From Azolla pinnata (Eukaryota; Streptophyta; Polypodiopsida; Salviniales; Salviniaceae): 50,320 nucleotides of DNA. Each line of letters begins with the position of its first letter. Positions within the stretch are counted from its first letter, which is position 1. The notes under the pieces were generated by a model. The model saw only the letters and a program-made list of their open reading frames with translations, had not been told where the DNA came from and did no database searches. The DNA lies in NCBI GenBank assembly GCA_037176905.1, contig JBBBWG010029154.1, positions 1 to 50,320 on the forward strand, read 5' to 3'. The translations under genes and the position numbers were made by a program. Shown one piece after another: positions 31,566-43,095 of this stretch.

Positions 31566-33329
31566 TTAGATTGGCAATAATTTTCTTACTTTGATGCTTT
31601 TAGGTCTCATAGCTTCGATCTTCTCTGCCTCTTCGATCATTCCAGCATCTGTATATATAGCTGCCATAAGAATATAAGCTGCACCACAAGTATCATCAAG
31701 CTGGATAGCCTGATCAAAAGTTAGCCTTCCAAGCTTGATATTTCCCCATTTCCTACAAGCACAAAGAAGCGTAAGCCAGATCGGAGTATACATCGAAGAT
31801 GGAATGCCCTTGATCACTGAGACGGCTTTGTCAAGATGCCCTGCACATCCTAACAGAGAGACTAAGCAAGTATGATGCTCTACCTCTGGCGGAAGGCCAT
31901 ATTTTCCATGCATGTTCCTAAGATGCATTTCAGCTTCTTCCAAGAGCCCCGAATGGCTACACGCATTGAGAACACTCATGAGCATGATCGAATCTGGGTA
32001 AAGACCCTCCCCTTGCATATGATCGAAACACTTCAATGCTTCACGAACTTGCCCATGTTGGGCATATCCTGAGATTAGCGTGGACCAAGAGATGGTGTTT
32101 CTCAGAGGGAGATCTTCGAGCACCTCTTGTGCCTTGGCAAGAGCACCACATTTGGCGTACATATCAATCAGAGCATTGCCGAGCACTATATCATCATCTA
32201 GCATGTTTCTACTCGAGATTTCTTCATGGATTTGCTTGCCCTTGTCGATAGCTCCTGTGCTGCCACATGCATTCAAGATGCAGGTGAAGGTAACTGCATC
32301 TGGAGAGAGGTGCTCACCCTGCATCCGGTCGAAGCAGTTCAATGCGCAATGGCATTGTCCTTGTCGAACGTATCCAGTTATCAGTGCATTCCAGGAGACA
32401 GCATTGCGGGCAGGAAGGGATTCGAGTATTTGATGTGCTTCTGCAAGGTTGCCACATTTAGCATACATATCTACCAAAGCAACACCGAGAGCAGCATGTT
32501 TCTCTTGGAGTAGACCTCTACAGATGATTTCATCATGAACCAATTTCCCCTTATTGATATCTCTGATAAGCCCACAAGCCTTCAAAACACAGACAAATGT
32601 GCCCACATTTGCAGTGATACCCTCAGCCCACATCCACCGGAAACAATCCAATGCTTGGTGGCCATATCCGTGTTGAACATATCCTGCAATGAGGGCTGAC
32701 CAAGAGACAACATCGCGAACAGAAAGATCATCGTGCACTTGCTGTGCTTGAGCAAGTGCACCACATTTGGCATACATATCCACTAGAGCAGTACCGAGCA
32801 CAACATCTCCCTCCGGAAGCCCCCTGCCAATAACCTGGTTGTGAATAGCTTCCCCTTTCTCGATGGCTCCGATGCTGCTGCACGCCTTCATGATGCTGAT
32901 ATAAGTAACACCATTAGGAGCCAAGGATTCAGCTTGCATCCTGAAGAAGCAATCCAATGCTTCATGGCCTTGACCATGCTGGGCATAAGCCGCGATCAGC
33001 GCAGACCAGGATATAACATCTCTGACAAGGAGACCATCATGCACCTGTTGTGCTTTGGCGACCATATGACATTTACCATACATGTCCATCAACGCAGTGT
33101 TGATGGCCACATCGAGCTGGGGCAAAGCTCCGCTCGCAGCGAGCTCATCGTGGATTTTTTGCCCAGCCTCGATCCAACCTGTGCTGGCACAAGCTTTCAA
33201 GACGTAACGGAGTGTGGGGATGCAAGGGAGGGACTGACCTTCTGCTTGCATCTGCAGGAAACACTCCACTGCTTCGAGGTTGCGGCCTTGCTGAACAAGC
33301 CCTGCAATGACTGAATGCCAACAAGGCAT
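31566..33329 (-). CDS. PLS-class pentatricopeptide repeat protein with E-like C-terminus (PPR gene 2)
   Basis: 587 aa from ATG 33327-33329; the frame opens 14 codons earlier at a non-ATG codon, with a stop just upstream. It has four PLS blocks with MYGKC or MYAKCG cores, and ends with CSHSGLLEEAEMHLRNM, ACRKWGNIKLGRLTFDQAI and AYILMAAIYTDAGMIEEAEK (E1-like), then a short basic tail. The protein begins in the middle of a P motif (MPCWHSVIAGLVQQG) and has no leader or targeting sequence. The 5' end is therefore probably lost, or lies in an upstream exon I could not find. A donor-like GTAAGA after SIK near the stop may mean the last codons are spliced differently. No DYW domain. Presumed organellar RNA binding. 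Confidence 0.85.
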   Translation of the reverse strand: MPCWHSVIAGLVQQGRNLEAVECFLQMQAEGQSLPCIPTLRYVLKACASTGWIEAGQKIHDELAASGALPQLDVAINTALMDMYGKCHMVAKAQQVHDGLLVRDVISWSALIAAYAQHGQGHEALDCFFRMQAESLAPNGVTYISIMKACSSIGAIEKGEAIHNQVIGRGLPEGDVVLGTALVDMYAKCGALAQAQQVHDDLSVRDVVSWSALIAGYVQHGYGHQALDCFRWMWAEGITANVGTFVCVLKACGLIRDINKGKLVHDEIICRGLLQEKHAALGVALVDMYAKCGNLAEAHQILESLPARNAVSWNALITGYVRQGQCHCALNCFDRMQGEHLSPDAVTFTCILNACGSTGAIDKGKQIHEEISSRNMLDDDIVLGNALIDMYAKCGALAKAQEVLEDLPLRNTISWSTLISGYAQHGQVREALKCFDHMQGEGLYPDSIMLMSVLNACSHSGLLEEAEMHLRNMHGKYGLPPEVEHHTCLVSLLGCAGHLDKAVSVIKGIPSSMYTPIWLTLLCACRKWGNIKLGRLTFDQAIQLDDTCGAAYILMAAIYTDAGMIEEAEKIEAMRPKSIKVRKLLPI

Positions 33330-34393
33330 TCTCTGTGATTCTGACAGATCCTGAGGAGCATTGCAGCCCAATCTCGAAGCTCCGCTCTCAGATTACAGTG
33401 TGCTGTTGGAAGCTCAGAACCATAATCTGTACAAATGCAAATTATGGTCCAAAAATCTATCCCCAAAATGTAAGGCAAAATGTAAGGCTAGATGATGAGA
33501 TGAGCCCTGAATTTGGCTCCCTACTCAAACCCCCATGCAGATTAAATCCACATGCCTTGATGAAATTCAAGGCTAGATTTTAGATGATGAGATGACTGTT
33601 GAAATTCAAGGCCAGATTTAGATGATCAGATGACTGTTGAAATTCAAGGCCTGATTTAGATGATGAGATGACTGATGAAATTCAAAGTGAATTGTAAAAC
33701 CCATCTGAAAAGGGTGAGATGTTGGCTGAATACAAGGGTATATAGAGACATGTACATACAGTCATATTCTTCAATGCAACTAGAGCACAATACAAAGAAC
33801 ATGACAGTTCACTCTCTTTAACCACTTCTGAAGTCAATGGGCACCAATCTGCACGCAAACCAAACGTTCATACAACAGCAGCAACAGCAGCAGCTTAATT
33901 ATGAGCACGATTCATTCCCCCCGCAATTGCAGGAAAAATTTCTTCTCTAGTTTGAATTCATAAAACAAAGCAATGCGACATCATACTTCCCTCATAATTC
34001 CATGCATTTCACTCCTGCGAAATGGTTATTAGAACAATGTTTGCTTCATAGCACCTGAATAGTAATTAATATGCTGCGTGAAATTTGTTTACATATATGC
34101 ATATACAACTTACAAAGAACGATAAGAAGACTAGCAAGCATTTCTCTCCATTACAGATTTACAGTTCTGATGGAGGTCTATGGCATCCTTCTGGTGACAA
34201 AGATAGCATGCCTTATTAAATTTTGATATGCACAGTTTGCAGACAAAACGGCCCTGAAATTTATCAATACTAGGTAGAGGGCCATGGCCATCCACCGCTA
34301 AAAAGCAAACCCAATGCCTGGTCGACAGTGCATATGTACTGATGAGGCAACTTCCTTAAGCATATGGTAACAAGGTAGCAATGGAATCAGACC
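33330..34393. other. Intergenic region with 38-bp tandem repeat
   Basis: At 33560-33690 GAAATTCAAGGC plus AGATTTAGATGATGAGATGA repeats four times with a 38-39-base period. A diverged partial copy lies at about 33485-33505. The rest is the 3' region of the metallophosphoesterase gene and AT-rich DNA. Confidence 0.7.
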
Positions 34394-36857
34394 TCAAACA
34401 GATGACACAGTCTTTTCCACAGAGTCAATGGAGCTCCACAGAACTTCCTGGTCAATGATGTGAAGCAATTCATCATCTATCCGCTTCCATGTCTCTATTG
34501 TCTTCACGCCGTGCCATCCCTCTTCATCGGACTCTAGGGTTGCTAGTACTACTCTTGCCCTCCTTGCCCATCCGGCTAATCCATACGCATGGTACCCTAC
34601 ACCACCCCCATAGCAGAGATTTATTCCTAATACATTCCCACAAAAATCGTTCACATGATCATGGCCCACGAACACGGCCTTCACATCTCCGGCTTCTAAC
34701 ATGGCTGCGAAGAAACCCGAATTCACATTTGCTGCGCAAACATCCTCCTGCTTTTCGCCGACCATGTTTTGAGCTTCAAGAGCATTAAATTCTTGCAAAG
34801 GTATGTGGAAATAAGCAATCCCTGGAGCTGATTCCTTCTGTGCTGCTGGTTCACTTTGATATACAGCCTGAAAACACCCATCTGTCCTTAGATATCTAGA
34901 TTCACTAAGATCTCATGTGGAGTTATTATCTATTTTAGTTTCTTTTCTTTTCTTTTTCAGACAGAACAATTGAAGATGTATTTTCTTGTTCAGTCTTATG
35001 GACCTCTTAAAAGACGTTAATGTAATTTCTTTCTTTCTTTCTTTCTTTCTGTATATAGATATATATCCCATATACAATCACCTTTTCATTTTTTTACATT
35101 TGACACTAATTAGTTGATGCATTCTGTTTACATCTCTAAATATAATCTCATTTAATTGGATACACTCAAATATACACATGTGCCATGTTGGCCTGAGAAA
35201 ATATTAATACATCTATCTTTCTTCTTTCTCTCTCCCCCTCTCTCTCATCCTACTCAAAACCTGTCAATATACATACATACATACATACAAATGTCCTATC
35301 ACTTGACCATTTCACATGAATTAGTCAAGTTTGGACAGGACAGGGACATAAGGGTTAGCACAATATCAAGAGGATACCAAGCTCCTAAAATAGGACCACC
35401 ACAAGAGGTCAAGACTACCAATGTAGCAAGGCTCTACTAGGTTATGACCCTTGTATGACCATGATGGCATGGGACATCGATGGGCACATGGGTGCATGCC
35501 AGAGCAGTGCATGCCATAGAATGGTGTATATTTGAAAGCATGCCAATACGTCTTTGAATGCACATAAAATGCATTCGTGTACTAGACCTAAATACGTTTA
35601 GCAAGACTTACCTGAAGCTGAGCAGAAGCATGAGTGAACCACTCTCTTTGACCCGCCTTAATCCAATCATACCCTTCTACACCAGCAATATTTGATTGAT
35701 CCCCACTGTCCAGGAAATAGAGATTTAGAACACTTTTATTCGCTAGTTCTGAGCTTTCTAAGCCACTGATCTCCAGATTGAAGAAGCCAAAACCTTCGAT
35801 GGAGGCCGGCTGAGAGTTACAAGAACAAAATGCAAGGTGTGAGTCAGGGCAGGTTTCGTGGAGAGGACCAGAGAAAGGATTCATCCTGGTGAGCGTGAAG
35901 TTCATTTTCACAATCTGTTGGATCAATTGCTCCCTGTTGAGATTTCCTTCTTGGTCATGGTTACCCAGGACTGCGGCCCATGGAATTGCAGCATTGACAG
36001 CAGGTGCAAATGCCGCTACCTGAGAGGCAGCCGAATCATCACAGTCCGCACCAAAGATGTTGTCACCTGGAGGGTCACATTGCAGACCAACTATGTGGAA
36101 ACACATAAAACTTGCTTTGATATGAGATCCTGCTACAGAAAATTTCAATGCATATACAGGAAGGGGAAGGGAAATTACTTAACTGATGAATGAAAGCTGA
36201 GAGCTAAAATATGCAAATACCACAAATAGATAAAAGGGCACCAGAATGGTTCCATTAAGCAGAACTCCCTGCCCTGCTTCTGCTACAATGAAGAGATCGA
36301 TCGGAAAAGGGTATCTATCCACTCGATGATCTTTCCATGATACCCATCTATGCATCCCAGATTCTTCCGCATGTACATAAATACAGAGCACATACGCGCA
36401 CACATGCGTAGACATACATCAATCCAATCTAACCCAATCTATGGCTGGAAAAGATAAAAGATGCCTTCCGATACCATCGGCAGTGTTCTCAATTCGCACC
36501 TGAAAAGACAATGAGATCCGGCTTCTCTGCAGCAATGACACGGTCGATGAACGCAGTGGTGTTGAGGTCGGAGCATCCATCGATCTCTGAGGGAAGAACA
36601 TCAAGGCAAGCAGAGGCAGCGCCGTTTGCATAGTGTTGATCCGCTACCTGGTAAGTACAAAATGTTTGATTTAGGAGAAAGATAGAGAGATGGAGGGGGA
36701 GAGAACGTGCGGGTACCTGAAGAATTTTGAATTGCCCATTTGCATTGAAACGGAGGTTGAGATCGGGGAGGGCGATGGTGCAGGAGGGTGGACATTGCAG
36801 GGCAGAGAGCAGGATCAAGGGCAGGAGCAAGGCCGTGATCGATCCTCCATATGACAT
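34394..36857 (-). CDS. PAP29-like purple acid phosphatase / calcineurin-like metallophosphoesterase, 4 exons
   Basis: Exons are 36717-36857, 36500-36647, 35612-36066 and 34394-34867, all GT-AG and phase-consistent; 1218 nt, 405 aa. ATG 36857 begins a hydrophobic signal peptide (about residues 7-28). The metallophosphoesterase motifs follow in order: VADQHY (D50, H52), FSGDNIFG (D98, N99), AAVLGNHDQE, and VFVGHDHVNDFCG, then CYGGGVGYHAYG and WARRARVVLATLE. This order, the NKSVLNLYFLDSGD segment and the length fit the plant PAP14/28/29 group, annotated as probable inactive purple acid phosphatases because some classical PAP iron ligands are missing. It is expected to be secreted or vacuolar. 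Exon 3 includes an extra Cys-containing loop (HLAFCSCNSQPAS). The long intron 3 contains (TTTC)n and (CATA)n microsatellites. Confidence 0.92.
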
Positions 36858-38097
36858 TAGCTCTGCAAGGCTTTGGGTTCCGATCAAAAACTATCAGCGC
36901 TTGAAGCAGTTCTCCCAAACGGGTTACATATGCTCACACACACAGCCATTGCCATTGCCATTGCCATTGCCATTGCCATTGCCATTGCCATTGCCAAACC
37001 AACAGAGAGAAAGACATGACATGGATGGCCGTTGCAGAAAGAGAAAGGCATGACATGGAGGGCCATTGCAGAAAGAAAAGCATGACATTGATGGCCTTTG
37101 CATAGCAATCTCAACTCATCTTAGAACAAACAAAATCTCGTTTTTTGATATCTTCCAACTTATGCTCAGTATCAATTGATCCTCTTTTACCCAAAAGACT
37201 TAAGTCCTTGCCAAAAGACCTTTAAGTTCTCTCAACTCGCTCAGAAATCGTCAAATTTTGGCGATTGGAGTATGTAGCATGAGTTACATTAAGAGGATTC
37301 CAGGTACGAAGAAACAGCAAGGCTACTAATCACCTTTGATAAACCCTGTTTCCCAAGTGTTACAACGTTGTGAAAACCACCAAACCTCCTACTTTCTGAC
37401 AGCCCCCTATTCTGGGAGCAAAGGTTGTAGATCCTTGATGTAAAGCATTATTCCATGAACCTTCCCATGTGGGAGCCCATGGAGGTACATTAAGACGTTC
37501 TTGGACATAGATTTCCATCTTGATACCATCAGCATCCAGTTCGTCCATTCCCTTTAGATGTATAATGCACCATGTGACAAAGCACTAAAACTTTGAAGGA
37601 GAGAACGGCATGAGAGGAAGTACAGGGATGCCTCATCAAAATATGGTACTAACAATACCAATGTATAAATGATCGATCCAATTCCCCCGACCAAAGTTGT
37701 TGCGAATCTTTTCCCAAAGGGCTAAGGGCCCTTGCAGCAATTCTATTCATGAAACTATATTATCTCACTTTAGGAACCCTGGAGATCACAGTTTCTTCCA
37801 TTGTCAAGGTTGAATGGTTGTTTCATACTACCCATAACCAATTTCTTGTTGAATTCTGGGGCCTCTCTTCTAATGACAAGAGACCCTCATTGGAATTGTG
37901 TTAATTACACTTCATGAAACCATAACAGCTCACTAAGAGTCCAGGTTAAGCAAACTTGGCTTCAGTGCTCTTCTGCTCTCACTTATCTACTCAACAAATG
38001 GCTTGACAGTCTACTGACTGCAACTCATATTATACCTGACAATGTTTTATATACCCAATTGAACATTTCCATTTGCATCACCTCATACATATTACCT
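36858..38097. other. Promoter of the PAP gene and spacer to PPR gene 3
   Basis: It contains (GCCATT)n at about 36945-36997 and an imperfect repeat of 31-36 bases at about 37013-37100 with CATGACAT and GGCC.TTGCAGAAAG words, three copies. The remainder to 38097 is AT-rich with no gene recognised and includes the 3' region of PPR gene 3. Confidence 0.55.
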
Positions 38098-40368
38098 TCA
38101 TTCTTTCATGGTAGCATACTTCACCCTCATGGCTTCAACATTGTCTGCATCTTCTTGCATACCTGAAGCTGAAAAGAGGGTAGCCATCAGAACATAAGCT
38201 TCAACACAAGTGTTATCCAGTTGAAGAACTTGATCAAAAGCTAATTTTCCAAGCTTCAAATTAACCCACTTTTCGCAAGCCCCCAATAAAGCAACCCAAA
38301 CTGCCACGTACTCAGCTGATGGCATTGCCTTAATCATCGTCATTGCCCTGTCAAAGTGCCCTGCACAACCAAACACTACAACCATGCACATATTGTGCTC
38401 TAGATTTGGAGAAATGCAATATTTTCTGGTCATACTCCCGAATATATCTTGGGCCTCATCTAACAAGCCTGAATGACTACAAGCATTTAGAATGCATGAG
38501 AATGTGATTTCACTTGGCCATATACCTTCACTTAGCATCTGATTGAAACAGTTCAATGCTTCATGACCTTTCCCTTGTCTGGCATATCCTCCAATCAATG
38601 CATTCCAAGAGACTGCATCTCGATCAGTTAGCTCCTCAAGCAGTTTTTGTGCATTTTCTGGAACACCACATTTCGCATACATATCCAGCAAAGCATTACC
38701 AAGTACGATGTCCTTCTGCAACAAGTTCCTACTCATAATATCTTCATGAATTTGTGTGCCCTTGCTTACAGATCCTGCATTGCTACAAGCCTTCAAGATG
38801 CAAGCAAAGGTCACCACATCAGGAGAGAGTCCCTCACTTTGCATTTGTTCAAAACCATTCAATGCTTCATGTTGTTGTCTTTGTCTTGCATACCCTGCTA
38901 TAAGTGCACACCAAGAAATGGCATTTCGAATAGGAAGCTTTTCAAGTACTTGTTGTGCCTTCATAACCATGCCACATTTGGCATACATGTCCACCAAAGC
39001 CGAACCGAGTGCAACATCTTTCTCCAACAAGCCTGACTTCAAGATCTCTTCATGAATTTGCTTTCCCTTTTCTATTGCTTTCATGTTGCCACAAGCCTTC
39101 AGAACACAAATGAAGGTGACTGCATTTGGAGACAGGCCCTCCCTTCGCATTTGGTCATAATATTTCAGTGCTTCATTGGCTTTTCCCTGGTGTTCATACC
39201 CTGAAATCAATGCATTCCAAGAGACTGCATCTTGAACAGGAAGTGTGTTGAGCACACCTTGTGCAATATCCAGAGCACCACATTTTGCATACATATCAAC
39301 CAGAGCATTCCCTAGCACAATATCGTTCTCTAGCAATCCCCTGTTCGAAATCTGATCATGAATTTGTTTGCCCTTGTTTATGGCTCTTGCCTTACCACAT
39401 GCCTTTAAGATGCATATGAAAGTGACTGTATCAGGACTGTACCCGTCACATTGCATCCACTCGAAACAATGCAACGCCTCATGAACTTGACCTTGTTGGG
39501 CATACCCTGATATAAGTGCATTCCATGAGGCCACATTTTTATCAGGCAGTTCTTTAAACACCGTAAGAGCTTTTGCCATATCCCTACATTTGGCATACAT
39601 ATCCATCAAGGCATTTCCAAGCACAATTTCCTTCCCCAGCAAGCCTCTACTAACAAGCTCGTCGTGAATCTGTTTACCCTTGTCGAGACATTTTGTTTTC
39701 CCACATGCCTGAAGGATGCAAATGAATGTAATTGAATCTGGAAAGATTCCTTCGCTTTGCATAGATTCAAAACAGTGAAATGCTTCATGGCATTGCTCTT
39801 CTTGCACATATCCAGCAATAAGTACATTCCAAGAAACTATGTTCCGATAAGGAAGCTTTTCAAGCACGTTCTTAGCTTTTGTGAGCATACCACATTTGGC
39901 ATACATGTCCATCAGAGTGTGGCCAAGCATGATATCCTTCTCTAGCAAGTGCCGTTGCATGATCTCCTCATGGATTTGTTCCCCAACATCTATCGCTTTT
40001 GTTTTGCCACAAGCCTTCAAGATGGAGATGAAGGTTATTGCATCTGGAGAGAGACCACAATTTTGCATCTTTCTCAAACATGAGGTTGCTTCTCGGACAT
40101 GACCTTCTTGGGCATACCCAGCAATTAGCGCATTCCAGTGTACCACATTCGGCATAGCGATCTCCTCCAGCACATGCCTGGCCTTCAAGAAAACGCCACA
40201 TTTAGCATACATATTAATCAGAGCGGTGGCTATATAAGGGTAGACATCCAGCAGCAACCCTCTTTGCAGAATCTGAGCATGCAATGCGGCGCCCCCGCAA
40301 AGGTCCTTCCTCCTGGTGCAGGCCTGGAGAAGGGGTACGAAAACAAGGTGATTCACAGCGCTGAGCAT
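38098..40368 (-). CDS. PLS-class pentatricopeptide repeat protein with E-like C-terminus (PPR gene 3)
   Basis: Single exon, 756 aa, from ATG 40366-40368. It starts MLSAVNHLVFVPLLQACTRR and enters six PLS blocks with MYAKCG or MYAKCR cores and GKQIHEEI/GKQIHDEL helices. The end has ACSHSGLLDEAQDIFGSM, LLGACEKWVNLKLGKLAFDQ and AYVLMATLFSASGMQEDADN, an E1-like domain, with no DYW. The N-terminal 12 residues before the first motif are too short to be a normal transit peptide, so targeting may be internal or depend on an undetected 5' exon. Strong sequence identity between blocks suggests recent unit duplication or gene conversion with the other PPR genes in the window. Confidence 0.92.
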   Translation of the reverse strand: MLSAVNHLVFVPLLQACTRRKDLCGGAALHAQILQRGLLLDVYPYIATALINMYAKCGVFLKARHVLEEIAMPNVVHWNALIAGYAQEGHVREATSCLRKMQNCGLSPDAITFISILKACGKTKAIDVGEQIHEEIMQRHLLEKDIMLGHTLMDMYAKCGMLTKAKNVLEKLPYRNIVSWNVLIAGYVQEEQCHEAFHCFESMQSEGIFPDSITFICILQACGKTKCLDKGKQIHDELVSRGLLGKEIVLGNALMDMYAKCRDMAKALTVFKELPDKNVASWNALISGYAQQGQVHEALHCFEWMQCDGYSPDTVTFICILKACGKARAINKGKQIHDQISNRGLLENDIVLGNALVDMYAKCGALDIAQGVLNTLPVQDAVSWNALISGYEHQGKANEALKYYDQMRREGLSPNAVTFICVLKACGNMKAIEKGKQIHEEILKSGLLEKDVALGSALVDMYAKCGMVMKAQQVLEKLPIRNAISWCALIAGYARQRQQHEALNGFEQMQSEGLSPDVVTFACILKACSNAGSVSKGTQIHEDIMSRNLLQKDIVLGNALLDMYAKCGVPENAQKLLEELTDRDAVSWNALIGGYARQGKGHEALNCFNQMLSEGIWPSEITFSCILNACSHSGLLDEAQDIFGSMTRKYCISPNLEHNMCMVVVFGCAGHFDRAMTMIKAMPSAEYVAVWVALLGACEKWVNLKLGKLAFDQVLQLDNTCVEAYVLMATLFSASGMQEDADNVEAMRVKYATMKE

Positions 40369-40504
40369 GGTGTTGGTTTAACTGTCGGGCGAACCATAGC
40401 CGGGACAAGTCCATGAGGGCGAATGGGTCCAGCTATGGTTTCTCCAACCCCACAGACTTTCAGCTCCGAAAAATTGGAGCCCTGAACAAGACAATGAAAA
40501 TGGG

Positions 40505-40510
40505 TTTATA
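40505..40510 (-). promoter_or_regulatory. Possible TATA box of PPR gene 3
   Basis: Minus-strand TATAAA within AAATATAAACC, about 137 bases before the ATG. It is AT-rich surroundings and a positional call only. Confidence 0.3.
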
Positions 40511-43095
40511 TTTACTAGTGAGATTTGAGAAAACCCAAATCTAATCTCTCTAATTTGTGGTATCCAAACTTTATCTCTCTAATTTCTCTTATTGTAAACT
40601 TAGTCTTTAATATTCGTAATCCTAATTCCCTCATATTGCTCTCCAATTTACATATATGTTCTCTTGATCTACGGACATGAATGTAGTTATTTTCTCTAAT
40701 TAAATTCCTATTATTTCCAAATATTAGTCTCTTCTTCAAGTATCCATCTCTTGGATTCAAAACCCCAATGGTTCCACCCAGACACATTCATTTAGAGCTG
40801 TAAAGCCCAAATACTACGAGACCATCGGGATTTGAACATCCAATGGGTTCTAAGTGAGCCTTGGGCGGAAAATTATGCCACAAACTTTGCTTGTATTCCG
40901 AATGTAGGTTTGAATGTACACAAATCATGGGAATCAAAAAACAAAAGATTATTTGTAATGGATCAGCTGAATGTAAGATCTTGTTAGCTGGTCAAACTTT
41001 ATTTGCGGATATCCTTTTATTTGTCGATATAAGGATATCTCACTTTAATGTTGCCTATTATTTGCGTTGATTGGTCATCTAGAAATTTTCAAGTGTGTGT
41101 GTGTGTGAGAGAGATACAATATCGAAACAAGGTTAATAACGACCCATATTTGTCCACATAATGCAGTTGTAGGGGGGTTCCGCGGTGGTCAATGAAGAGG
41201 CGACTTTAAATCGATAATGCCGAAGGATAGTGGAGTAGTTTGATGCTTCTACGGTACTTCTTGTGCATGATTCGTTGACAAGTTTCACAGAAATGTATGT
41301 CATCGTGATGTCCGTATCATGAACAATGTTGCGCAATCTCTTTCTCCGACACACTGTCTTATTATATCAAACAATTTGTAGCACCATGTTTTCTGTTATG
41401 CTGTGTACACAATAGATTTTTTTTTATCGAAGAGTTGAATGCAAACCATTGCATCCTCAGCAGTAGCATATTCGAATGACAACTTGTTGGAAATGGATTT
41501 TTTGTAATAAAGATTAGTGATATTAAGGTCGTTAACATAGGTGGGTTTGGTGTCTTGGATCATAAGGTTTGCAATCAAGTGAAGTGAGGCCCAATTATAT
41601 GTGTGACAAACGGCACTAAAAGCAATGCGGTTCTACATGAACCTAATCAGCCTCTAATTCACCTTGGATTTCTTCAGATGCGGTAAGTGTCACGATACAA
41701 GCGTGTCCGTGACAGTAAGGGTTTAGATGTGCTAATCTACTTTAGCATGACCTCACTTGCTGATTAAACTACTACATAGACACTAGTGAACAGATAAGAG
41801 CTTGTGATCGAGTACTGTCAATTGTTACAAATCTCTTGACCTTCTATTTCTAGCTCCGTGTTTTTATTCATAGTCACTTTCGGAAATCAGCAAATGTATC
41901 GAGAGAGGGCGGTGTGAAACCACCCAACCACAAAGTCCTGATCGGTGGGAGACAAACTATTGGCATCCTGTACCGCGGAGTATAGAGCATGGTTATGTCT
42001 CTTAGGTTTCACACCATTGCGAAACCAACAGACCCAGCCGACCTATTTTATAACAAGTTTAGTTGGATGGACTATTCACGCTTGACGACTTCATGCAAAC
42101 AAAGAGGGCCGATTGATCAGACACTTAAATCTTATTACAAGGCCGATAGAAATACTTACCTACCTACCTGCCTACACAGAACTTACCAGATAGAAAAATA
42201 GTACAGTAAAAGCTACCTCATGGTCAATTACAGTTGTGCCTCTAGCATTCGCCTGGATGAGGGAAAGCGCATAAAGCAAAAAGCTTCTTTAGCTAAGTGG
42301 GAACAACTGAGTTGCTTATGAATGTTGATCGATGAAGAAGAGGTGAAGTTACTTGGCTTTTTCGATTGCTTTCCCTTCTGGACAAGGATTTCGAGAGATC
42401 CAAGTGGCCAAGGAGCTAGGATGGAAGAGTCAAAGATGCACTAATCCCCCGCTGAATGGACGCATCAAAGTTGCACTGCGACTTCGAGGAAACAAGAGCA
42501 CTTGCAGAAAAATATGGAACTCAAACGGAGTCACAGAGCAGGCGCTTCCGGGGGGTTGTTTCCTGGGCGAGCGGGTTTGAGCAGGAACGCGGCTCGACGC
42601 CCCGATTCGGGTAATGTCCGAGAAGAAAGATTGCTCGATGCATTGATTCTATTATTATTATTATGTCCGAGAAAGGGCTAGTCGCTCGACGGTTGAATCG
42701 GTCGCGTCTAGGAAAAGAGTTGCTCGAGGGCGCAATCCGTGATGTCGGAGGAAGGAGCGCTCGATGTGCTCTCGATCGTGTTGTGTCTTGTTAGTAGGAG
42801 GGCATTTCATTTGCATGTGGAGGCTGGAATCAACAGAAAGGCATAACAGAAGATTGGTCAATGGAGATGAAGAAACCAGAAGATTGTTCATGGCCATTTC
42901 TCCGTGGACGGACGGACGGGCGGACGGACGGACGGGCGGACAAGTGTGAACACGACCTCACAGACAACGGACAAGTGTGAACGCAGCCTCACAGATAACG
43001 GACAAGTGTGAACACAGCCTCACAGACAGACGAACGATCTGCTCCTTCGTCGTCGCCATCGCCATAGCTGCTCTGTTCTCCTTCTTCCCTCCCGC
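40511..43095. other. Gene-poor region before the receptor kinase
   Basis: AT-rich DNA with several ORFs under 80 codons and no family resemblance. It has a (TG)n run near 41094-41106. Between 42600 and 42770 related words (ATGTCCGAGAA, TGCTCGATG) recur about three times. (GGAC)n at 42905-42940 is followed by a 31-base repeat, GGACAAGTGTGAAC...CCTCACAGA, three times at 42939-43031, immediately before the kinase leader. Confidence 0.45.

Noticed and set aside
36858-36887. Earlier start for the PAP-like gene
   Set aside because: The codon at 36887 is TTG. ATG at 36857 directly precedes a signal peptide, as expected.
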